Shown: piece after piece, positions 13,433 to 20,094 of the stretch
Layout: each line of letters opens with the position of its first letter
How positions within the stretch are numbered: the stretch's first letter is position 1
IMG/VR virus record: IMGVR_UViG_3300028146_000013
Coordinates: 1-50,628 of that record
Length of the DNA: 50,628 nucleotides
Strand: one strand, 5' to 3'
Source: a virus
Program-made: the position numbers and the translations under genes
The notes under the pieces: generated by a model
The model's database searches: none
The model's input: only the letters and a program-made list of their open reading frames with translations
Told to the model about the DNA's origin: nothing

Positions 13433-14259
13433 GCCTTGCTGGCGTGAATGTCCTCCTTGAAGGCCCCACCGGGACCGGGAAGACCCACTCGATAGGGACC
13501 CTGGTTGACGCCGGGGTGGAGGTATTCTTTCTAGGACTGGAGTCAGGGATCGAATCGCTGATAGGCTACTATACCGACCGAGGGAAGCCCGTCCCCGATA
13601 ACCTCCACTGGCATGTTTTGAACCTTCAAGGTGACGGGTTTGGCCCCTTGCTGCAAGCAGCCGACGATATAGGATCTAAAACTCAAGACTCTCTTTACAA
13701 GATCCAAGACTTCACTAGGGCTCAGCACAATCCCTACGCCAAGGTCATCAAGACGTTGATTAATTTTGAGGATCAACGAACTGGAAAAGCGTTCGGGGCA
13801 GTAACTAATTGGGGGACTGATCGAGCGCTGGTTATCGATGGGCTAACAGGATTGGGCAACTTCGCGATGACGATGGTGGTGGGAAAGAAGCCGCTGAGAT
13901 CCCAGACCGACTGGGGGCTAGCACAGGGGCAAATTGAGAACGCTCTGCGGCTCCTGTGCGACGGCTGTGCTTGTCACTTCATCCTAATCGCGCACGTCGA
14001 GCGTGAGGTAGATGTAGTGTTTGGTGGGGCCAAGATCACCGTTAGCTCACTAGGAAAGGCTCTCCCTCCAAAGATCCCTCCGATGTTCTCGGACGTGATT
14101 CTAGCGTCCCGCGAAGGAACCAAGTGGAGTTGGTCTACCGCCAACGCAATGTGTGATCTAAAGACCAGGAATCTAGCAGTGGCTGATGGACTACCCCCAT
14201 CCTTTGGCCCGATTATTGAGCGATGGAAATCCAGGGGCGGACAATTAACACCAACCTAA
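13429..14259 (+). CDS. Sak4-like AAA ATPase (phage nucleotide-binding, AAA_24)
   Basis: A 276-aa RecA-like ATPase with Walker A GPTGTGKT (12-19), Walker B ALVIDGL (133-139) and a sensor strand ILIAHVE (185-191). This is the AAA_24 / Sak4 pattern: a minimal RecA-like core that promotes single-strand annealing with a phage SSB. Length fits the family (about 230-290 aa). GTG start at 13429 overlaps the previous stop; a longer in-frame start has no support. The SSB candidate follows directly and the nuclease is upstream, consistent with end-resection and annealing repair during replication. Confidence 0.8.
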   Translation: MSLAGVNVLLEGPTGTGKTHSIGTLVDAGVEVFFLGLESGIESLIGYYTDRGKPVPDNLHWHVLNLQGDGFGPLLQAADDIGSKTQDSLYKIQDFTRAQHNPYAKVIKTLINFEDQRTGKAFGAVTNWGTDRALVIDGLTGLGNFAMTMVVGKKPLRSQTDWGLAQGQIENALRLLCDGCACHFILIAHVEREVDVVFGGAKITVSSLGKALPPKIPPMFSDVILASREGTKWSWSTANAMCDLKTRNLAVADGLPPSFGPIIERWKSRGGQLTPT

Positions 14260-14271
14260 AAGGTAACTCTA

Positions 14272-14724
14272 ATGTCAATCTTTGATCTTGATTCTCTTTT
14301 GAATGCCACCACCACCGAGGCCCTAGAGCGCCGTCCTCCACTTCCCGCAGGTTCCACGTTCGTCGGGATCTTAGGCGAGCCGAAAGGCCGCAACGGAGAG
14401 AAGAACGGCAAGACCTGGACTGCGGTGGACTTCCCTGTGGAGGTTGACCTGACCACCGACCCTGCAGCGGTGAAAGCAGTGGGGACCGACAAGTTAGTGA
14501 TGAAGCTAGGAATCATGCTAGACCTGAACGAGGGCGGTATGATCGACTGGGGGAAGGGCAAGAATAATGGGCTACGCCGGGTCCGCGAGGCCCTTGACAT
14601 GAACCAGGCCGGGAAGCCCTTTAGCATTGGTGCTATGCAGGGCAGGCCCATCCGGGTGGTGATCTCCCATCGTGAGCACGAAGGCGAGATCTTCGATGAG
14701 ATCGGTAGCGTTTCCAAGCCTTAA
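14272..14724 (+). CDS. Single-stranded DNA-binding protein candidate
   Basis: A 150-aa protein with a predicted beta-barrel core: GKTWTAVDFPVEVD, KLVMKLGIMLDL, PIRVVISHRE. Proteins of this type (MLDL..GG.D.GKGKN.GL.R.REA) lie between Sak4-like ATPases and DNA polymerases in many podoviruses and are treated as SSB or OB-fold proteins. There is no acidic C-terminal tip as in cellular SSB. The gene order supports the call; the fold is inferred by eye. Confidence 0.6.
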   Translation: MSIFDLDSLLNATTTEALERRPPLPAGSTFVGILGEPKGRNGEKNGKTWTAVDFPVEVDLTTDPAAVKAVGTDKLVMKLGIMLDLNEGGMIDWGKGKNNGLRRVREALDMNQAGKPFSIGAMQGRPIRVVISHREHEGEIFDEIGSVSKP

Positions 14725-14733
14725 GGAACCCCC

Positions 14734-15087
14734 ATGCCTAGCATCAACGTCACTCCAATGGACTCCAATGACCTCTATCGAAGGAGGTATTACACTGACG
14801 GGAAGGCTGGGATAATCATGGAGCAAACGCCCGTTCACATAGCCGAGGATGACGGGGAAGTCATCACTGATCCGACGAGACCGGTCAAGTACGTCGGGCA
14901 GTGCTTTTTGAACGGGCAGTTGCTGGAGTGTCCTATTCCGGCTAAATCGCTGGCTGAGGCGATAGCGATCTTTGGGAAAACGTTTACTGCGTTTATCAAC
15001 GATATCCAGTCTAAGATGTTGCAGCAGCAGCTTATGAAGCCTGCGAGTGGGTTGCTGATAGACGAGGGCTTTAAGAAGAGGAATTAG
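14734..15087 (+). CDS. Hypothetical replication-region protein
   Basis: A 117-aa protein with a beta-rich start and a C-terminal helix (FGKTFTAFINDIQSKM). AAGGAA precedes the ATG. Its place between SSB candidate and polymerase suggests a link to replication; no family recognised. Confidence 0.6.
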   Translation: MPSINVTPMDSNDLYRRRYYTDGKAGIIMEQTPVHIAEDDGEVITDPTRPVKYVGQCFLNGQLLECPIPAKSLAEAIAIFGKTFTAFINDIQSKMLQQQLMKPASGLLIDEGFKKRN

Positions 15088-15089
15088 CT

Positions 15090-15425
15090 ATGAGGGAAGG
15101 TGATCTGATAGACCTTGCAGCGTTCAAGATAGACTTCAATATTCGTGATGCTGATGGCCCACCAACAGCCTATATAGGCCAGGGCGAGTACTATAAGACT
15201 TTAGTTGCTGGAGGCCTAAAAAGAGAATATGAGGATTATCCTTTTATATGTACCTCTGAACATGAAGCCATTAGCAAGTACTTTAAGTCTTTAGAAGAGT
15301 TCCTTGGCGGCAAACAGATTATTATCTGGCGAACAAGGCCGGAACTAGTTGTGTTTACTTTCAAGGCTGAATCGCCAGCCTGGAAAAGACATTATCAAGT
15401 CTACTCACGATTGATAGCTTACTAA
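15090..15425 (+). CDS. Hypothetical protein
   Basis: A 111-aa protein with many aromatic and charged residues. Its last base is the first base of the polymerase ATG (TAATG overlap). No domain recognised. Confidence 0.55.
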   Translation: MREGDLIDLAAFKIDFNIRDADGPPTAYIGQGEYYKTLVAGGLKREYEDYPFICTSEHEAISKYFKSLEEFLGGKQIIIWRTRPELVVFTFKAESPAWKRHYQVYSRLIAY

Positions 15426-17902
15426 TGAGAGGCGATGGACCGATCCCCGCCCGCATCATGTTGGTGGGGGAGGCGCCAGGGGAGGAAGAGATCCGCCAGG
15501 GAAGGCCCTTCGTGGGGGCGTCCGGTCAGGAGTTAGACCGGATGTTGGGAGAGGCCGGGATCGCAAGGAGCGAATGCTTTGTCACTAACGTCTGTCGCGT
15601 TCGCCCGCCCGGTAACGATATCAATGCTTTCATAGCGAAGTCTAAAAAGGAGATCACGGATGCACATATCGAGCATAGAGGAAAATGGGTCCTCACCCCT
15701 GTTCTGGATGGCTGTCGGTTACTCGACCAAGAAATCCAGATGGTCAAACCTAACATTATCATTGCGCTGGGCAATACGCCTTTATGGGCTCTTACAGGCG
15801 CAACAGGTATTACGAAATGGCGAGGTAGCATGCTTTATACGAGTGGAACAAGCAGTCCGCCCGCTAAACTCATCCCCACCTTCCACCCCGCCTCCGTCCT
15901 CAGGCAGTGGAGTGAAAGAGGGATCGCTGTCACCGACCTTAGAAGAGCAGCTAGCTACAGAACACTTCACGACTATCCGAAACCCGCATGGAACTTTATC
16001 GTTAGACCTACCTTCGAGCAAGTCAGAGAAGTCTGTGGACGCCTCTTGGAGCGACTGGCAACGGAGACTCTTCGACTCTCATTCGACCTCGAAACTCGAT
16101 GGGGTCACATTGCCTGCGCCGGGCTCTCTTGGAGCCTCACCGACGCCATCTGCATCCCCTTCATGTGTATCGAACGACGGGAAGGATACTGGAGTGACCG
16201 GGAAGAAGTGGAGATAGTATGGCTTTTACGTGCGATACTGACCCATCCAAATGCCCAGGTTGTGGGGCAGAACATCCTCTACGATTCTCAGTATACATGG
16301 CGCCATTGGCACTTTGTCCCCCATGTTACACAAGATTGTATGATCTCGCAACATTCTATTTTTTCAGACCTACCAAAGAGCTTAGCGTTCCAAGCATCGA
16401 TGTACTGCAACTACTACGTATACTGGAAAGACGAAGGCAAGGACTGGGGTAAGAACCAAAAAGAGGATGAACTCTGGTACTATAACTGCGAGGATTGCGT
16501 CTACACCGACGAGGCCGGGCGGGTTGAGTTAGAACTAGTCGAGAAGATGGGGCTCCAAAATGTTCATAAGTTTCAACAGTCAATGTTCTGGCCTGTTCTG
16601 CAAGCAATGCAGCGAGGCTGTCGAATCGATGTTGAGCGCCGAAAAGAGTTGGCTAGCGAGGTTAAAGTGGAGGTGGAACGTCGCAAGCTGTTCCTTCTGG
16701 ACGTACTGGGACATGCGATTAACCCAAAATCCCCGAAGCAGATGCATACTCTGTTTTACACCGATTTGAAGCAAAAGGTGGTGATGAAACGTGGCAAGAA
16801 AGGTAAAGAATCAAGGCCGACCCTTGAAGACGAAGCGCTCCAGCTTATCGCCCGCCGCGAGCCAATTCTTAGGCCGCTCGTTAACGCGATATGCGACATT
16901 CGTACCATGGGCATCTTCCTCTCGAACTTTCTCACTTCCAAGCTCGACGAAGACGAAAGGATGCGTTGTGCCTATAATATCGGGGGTTCCGAGGCCGGGA
17001 AGTCCGCTCCTAAGACATACCGTTTATCTAGTTCCGAAAATGCTTTCGGATGTGGAACTAATCTACAAAATGTCCCAAGCAAGAAATCAAAAAGCTTGGG
17101 CAAAGCTGTTGCACGAGGGGCTACTGCGGGGTTGGGAGATCCTTATTCGTATCCCAATATCCGCGCGATGTTCATTCCTGATCCAGGGTTCACTTTCTTC
17201 AATGGTGACTTGGATCGAGCGGACCTCCAAGTCGTAGTTGCGGAAGCCGACGATGCGATGCTCAAAGCAGCGTTGAAGTTAGGCGTTGATGTTCATCTGA
17301 TGAACGCCTATGTCCTACAGAACACCAAGGTCCCAGACCTGTTAGAGCTAGTCAAGACTCACCCCAAGTATGAACAGTGGGCTGAGCCTATGTTTCACCT
17401 TCGCGAATTCTCAAAGGTATTTTGCCATGGAACCAACTACGGCGGCCAGCCTAAAACTATGTCAGCAGGTACTGGATGGACTATTAGAGAAGTTGAACGC
17501 GCTCAAGGAATCTGGTTTGGCGCCCATCCTGGTATCAAGCGATGGCACGAGCGTGTTAGAGATCAGATTACTCGACGGCGGTATATCGAAAATCGTTTCG
17601 GGTTCCGCTGGTACATATTCGACCGTGTTGACGCTATCCTACCTGAGGCAATCGCTTGGGTCCCCCAGTCAACGGTCTCCGTTGTTATCAACAAGATCTG
17701 GATCAAGCTCTACAAGGAAGTCCCCGAGGCTCAAGTCCTCCTCCAAGTCCACGACTCCCTCGCAGGACAGTTCGATTCTGGACTACCAGAAACAGCTAAG
17801 AGAATTGAACAGGCAGCGAAGGTTGTTGTTCCCTACGAAGACCCGCTCGTGATACCTTTTAGCGTGGAGACTTCCACGGTATCATGGGGGGATTGCAAGT
17901 GA
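15425..17902 (+). CDS. Uracil-DNA glycosylase / DNA polymerase I fusion
   Basis: An 825-aa fusion. Residues 8-180 are a family-4-type uracil-DNA glycosylase: GEAPG (15-19), GRPFVG, TNVCRVRPPGN and FHPA with His154. The N-terminal CxxC of family 4 is absent, so the iron-sulfur cluster may be lost. Residues about 215-365 are a 3'-5' exonuclease (Asp221/Glu223, Asp287, Tyr353/Asp357). Residues about 385-825 are a family A polymerase: TNLQNVP, motif A GDLDRADLQ (Asp595), motif B Arg660/Lys664/Tyr672, motif C VHDS (776-777). Motif A has Asp600 where E. coli has Glu710, and His668 where it has Phe762. It is the phage replicase; UDG-PolA fusions are known in other phages, e.g. SPO1-type. The glycosylase may exclude or remove uracil during copying. 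Confidence 0.9.
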   Translation: MRGDGPIPARIMLVGEAPGEEEIRQGRPFVGASGQELDRMLGEAGIARSECFVTNVCRVRPPGNDINAFIAKSKKEITDAHIEHRGKWVLTPVLDGCRLLDQEIQMVKPNIIIALGNTPLWALTGATGITKWRGSMLYTSGTSSPPAKLIPTFHPASVLRQWSERGIAVTDLRRAASYRTLHDYPKPAWNFIVRPTFEQVREVCGRLLERLATETLRLSFDLETRWGHIACAGLSWSLTDAICIPFMCIERREGYWSDREEVEIVWLLRAILTHPNAQVVGQNILYDSQYTWRHWHFVPHVTQDCMISQHSIFSDLPKSLAFQASMYCNYYVYWKDEGKDWGKNQKEDELWYYNCEDCVYTDEAGRVELELVEKMGLQNVHKFQQSMFWPVLQAMQRGCRIDVERRKELASEVKVEVERRKLFLLDVLGHAINPKSPKQMHTLFYTDLKQKVVMKRGKKGKESRPTLEDEALQLIARREPILRPLVNAICDIRTMGIFLSNFLTSKLDEDERMRCAYNIGGSEAGKSAPKTYRLSSSENAFGCGTNLQNVPSKKSKSLGKAVARGATAGLGDPYSYPNIRAMFIPDPGFTFFNGDLDRADLQVVVAEADDAMLKAALKLGVDVHLMNAYVLQNTKVPDLLELVKTHPKYEQWAEPMFHLREFSKVFCHGTNYGGQPKTMSAGTGWTIREVERAQGIWFGAHPGIKRWHERVRDQITRRRYIENRFGFRWYIFDRVDAILPEAIAWVPQSTVSVVINKIWIKLYKEVPEAQVLLQVHDSLAGQFDSGLPETAKRIEQAAKVVVPYEDPLVIPFSVETSTVSWGDCK

Positions 17903-17944
17903 AGAGGTCTATCAACCCCCCGATCTAATCGGCGTCGTCTCACT

Positions 17945-18019
17945 AAGAAGGTCTTCGGGTGGGAAAATGTACGCCAGCACCAGTTCCAACGCCAGCATTC
18001 TTTTCAAGAGAAGAGAAGA
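17945..18019 (+). repeat. Intergenic two-part repeat, copy A
   Basis: AAGAAGGTCTTCGGGTG (17945-17961) then, after 44 bases, AAGAGAAGAGAAGA (18006-18019) preceded by TTCTTTT. The same two blocks, in the same order, orientation and nearly the same spacing (46), occur at 49393-49474. Copy A leads into the DUF3987-like gene, whose ribosome-binding site (GAGGAAGAG) lies within the continuing purine tract. Confidence 0.7.
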
Positions 18020-18041
18020 ATAAGAGGAAGAGAAGAGAAGA

Positions 18042-19244
18042 ATGCCGCGAATCTTTAAAGACTGGCTAACCGAATATGTAGCCTATGCCTCCTACACCGA
18101 GGCTCCGAAGAGGATGCACTTCTTCAGCGGCGTCGCGGCGATAGCGGGGGCCCTTCGACGCCATGTGTGGTTCGATCAGAAGCGCTATAAGTGGTTCCCC
18201 AACATGTACATCGTGTTCATTGCGCCGCCGGGGGTGGTGAACAAGTCAACGACCATCGAGATCGCGATGGACCTCTTGCGGCAAGTTCCAGGGATAGGTT
18301 GGGGGCCGTCGATAATGACTTGGCAAGCGCTGATGACCAAGTTCGCCGAGGCCAAGGAAAGTTTCCCGGTCGGGGACGACCTCTATACCCAGTGTGCGCT
18401 CACGCTAGAAGCAAATGAGTTCGGGCTGTTGCTCGATCCCCAAGATCGCGCCTTGGTAGACTTCATGGTCGCGCTCTGGGATTCCAAGACCGGCGTGATC
18501 GAGAAGATCACCAAGCACGTTGGGAGTGACGAGGTAGAGAACCCCTTTATCAACCTCATCGCTGGCACTACGCCCGCCTGGATCGCGGGGAACTTTCCTG
18601 ACTTCCTGATCGGCGGCGGATTCACATCCCGCTGCCTCTTCGTCTACGCCGACAAGAAAGAGAAGCTGATCGCCTATCCAGGGCTCAACGTGCGGTCCGA
18701 CGACCAGCAAGTCCGCCAAGCCCTCATTAAGGACCTCGATCACATCGCCAATACCATTCTAGGTGAATACACTTTGTCCCCTGAAGCAGTGGCTTGGGGA
18801 ATCGATTGGTATAAGCGCCATCACGAGGACCCCCCGGAGGGGCTACGCGACGACCAGTTCGGAGGCTACCTGAGCCGTAAGCAGACCCATACTCATAAGC
18901 TAGCCATGGTCTTAGAGGCTTCCCGAGGCGATTCGATGGTCATCGGGATAGATAGCTTAGTCGATGCGACCGCGATGGTGAGTGACCTGGAGGGCGAGCT
19001 ACCCAAAGTGTTCGCCAAGATCGGGATGTCGGAGGATGCTGTCGCGGCGGACCGGCTACTCACCTACATCCGCCAACGACAGGTTCTACCTTACTCCGAT
19101 GCCTATCAGTACATCCATGCCAGCTTCCCCAACGCCCGGGACTTTGAGGGGATCGTTAAAGGGCTAGTGGCTGCCGGGTTGATTCTTCTTAAGCAGATAC
19201 CAGGGGGGTTCCTGTTAGAGGTTGCTCAGCCTCCCGCCGCTTGA
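18042..19244 (+). CDS. DUF3987-like ATPase, replicative helicase candidate
   Basis: A 400-aa protein with a P-loop variant APPGVVNKST (61-70; Asn where the usual Gly precedes Lys), a Walker B-like strand TLEANEFGLLL (121-131), a sensor strand NLIAGTTP (171-178) and a possible arginine finger Arg197 (GFTSRCLF). This order fits DUF3987-type primase/helicase-related ATPases seen in phages. As no DnaB or T7-type helicase is present, it is the best candidate for the replicative helicase. The C-terminal 70 residues look like a winged helix. It is the last + strand gene; its 3' end overlaps the converging late gene by 19 bp. Confidence 0.7.
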   Translation: MPRIFKDWLTEYVAYASYTEAPKRMHFFSGVAAIAGALRRHVWFDQKRYKWFPNMYIVFIAPPGVVNKSTTIEIAMDLLRQVPGIGWGPSIMTWQALMTKFAEAKESFPVGDDLYTQCALTLEANEFGLLLDPQDRALVDFMVALWDSKTGVIEKITKHVGSDEVENPFINLIAGTTPAWIAGNFPDFLIGGGFTSRCLFVYADKKEKLIAYPGLNVRSDDQQVRQALIKDLDHIANTILGEYTLSPEAVAWGIDWYKRHHEDPPEGLRDDQFGGYLSRKQTHTHKLAMVLEASRGDSMVIGIDSLVDATAMVSDLEGELPKVFAKIGMSEDAVAADRLLTYIRQRQVLPYSDAYQYIHASFPNARDFEGIVKGLVAAGLILLKQIPGGFLLEVAQPPAA

Positions 19245-19483
19245 ATTTTCTTGATGAGGTCCTCAACCTTGCTGGTGACGAAAGCTTGAAGGGCCCCAGC
19301 TTCGGAACCGATCACCGTGGGGATCTGCATCTCTACAGTCCCTAAAAGCTTCGCGAGAGCCCCCGGAACCGTGAGCGCCCACTGAACAGGGTTAGTGCCG
19401 ATATCGACGGTGAATTGCTCGACTGCCTTGAGCGCTGCGATGAGCGAGGGGCCGGTAGCGACTAGAACGGGATTGTCTGACAT
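19226..19483 (-). CDS. Hypothetical protein, last gene of the late arm
   Basis: An 85-aa, Ala/Val-rich helical protein with alternating hydrophobic and polar residues and no clear membrane span. AAGGAG precedes its ATG. It ends 19 bases inside the converging + strand gene. Its place beside two membrane proteins suggests release or a late role, unproven. Confidence 0.65.
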   Translation of the reverse strand: MSDNPVLVATGPSLIAALKAVEQFTVDIGTNPVQWALTVPGALAKLLGTVEMQIPTVIGSEAGALQAFVTSKVEDLIKKIQAAGG

Positions 19484-19509
19484 TGTAACTCCTTGATTAG
19501 CTGTCTTAG

Positions 19510-19932
19510 TTATTTCCCCTGCTGCAGCGGGGCAGGGGGGTTTTTTGCAGGGTCGTCCGGGGCGCCTTTCATATCATAAGCTCTTCGGGTTTTGGGCAGT
19601 AGGTCCATTATGGAATTCATCCCATAGCCTACCCCGATGGCCGAGGCAAAGTTCAACTGATCGGTGAACACTAGCACAGCGAAGGCTAGCATGTTCGTAA
19701 TTAGCATTCCTATGCTCTCTGGTGCGTACCGAGTAAAATACTGCCAACAAGTCATAGAGGTTGAAGTTTGCCTGATCACTGCTATCTGTTTGAGCCCGTT
19801 TGCTATTGAAGATAGAACCATTAGCCCAAACAGTGAGAGTGGAGAGTTCAATAGTGTTTTTAGTGCCAATTCAGTCACTATACGTTCCCCTTGAGTCCTT
19901 TCAACGAATGGTAATGCCGTGTCCACTGACAT
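19510..19932 (-). CDS. Two-span membrane protein, holin candidate
   Basis: A 140-aa protein with membrane segments at about 32-50 and 80-100 and a third short hydrophobic stretch (FASAIGVGYGMNSIMDLL, about 96-113). The C-terminus is charged. The order tailspike, small membrane protein, this gene fits a lysis position in P22-like genomes. The ATG at 19932 is chosen over an in-frame start at 19968. It overlaps the preceding gene by 32 bases. A holin role is inferred from topology and place. Confidence 0.55.
   Translation of the reverse strand: MSVDTALPFVERTQGERIVTELALKTLLNSPLSLFGLMVLSSIANGLKQIAVIRQTSTSMTCWQYFTRYAPESIGMLITNMLAFAVLVFTDQLNFASAIGVGYGMNSIMDLLPKTRRAYDMKGAPDDPAKNPPAPLQQGK
19516..19546 (+). 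terminator. Rho-independent terminator for the left arm, inside an opposing gene
   Basis: CCCCTGC (19516-19522) and GCAGGGG (19532-19538) form a 7-bp stem around a 9-nt loop, followed by GG and TTTTTT (19541-19546). It works only in the + direction. It lies 272-302 bases past the last + strand stop, within the 3' coding end of the - strand membrane protein at 19510-19932, whose Pro-rich tail (PPAPLQQGK) is the by-product. Confidence 0.7.
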
Positions 19933-20083
19933 AGCTAAGGCACCATAATAACAAGATGACGCCGACAATCACATAGACCACTGTCTTGACGACCGGCGGT
20001 ATTCCAGGGATCTGACCGACCCCCCACAAGATGAGCCCGACGATACATAGAACGATGAATAGACCTAGTAGTGTGTTAATCAT
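19901..20083 (-). CDS. Small two-span membrane protein, holin/antiholin candidate
   Basis: A 60-aa protein with two membrane segments (about 3-20 and 28-49) joined by GQIPGIPPVV. AAGGAG lies 7 bases before the ATG at 20083; a longer in-frame start has no ribosome-binding site. It lies directly after the tailspike gene. Size and topology fit class II holins. With the next gene it may form a holin/antiholin pair, but no endolysin is visible nearby. Confidence 0.6.
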   Translation of the reverse strand: MINTLLGLFIVLCIVGLILWGVGQIPGIPPVVKTVVYVIVGVILLLWCLSYVSGHGITIR

Positions 20084-20094
20084 CAAGTACTCCT

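Noticed and set aside
15660-16217. A 185-codon frame inside the polymerase gene
   Set aside because: It is out of frame within the UDG/exonuclease region and Ser/Pro-rich, a shadow of conserved codons.
18006-18040. Purine tract as a simple microsatellite
   Set aside because: The tract supplies the ribosome-binding site of the next gene and occurs with a second block in the same arrangement at 49393-49474, so it is treated as part of a repeated element.
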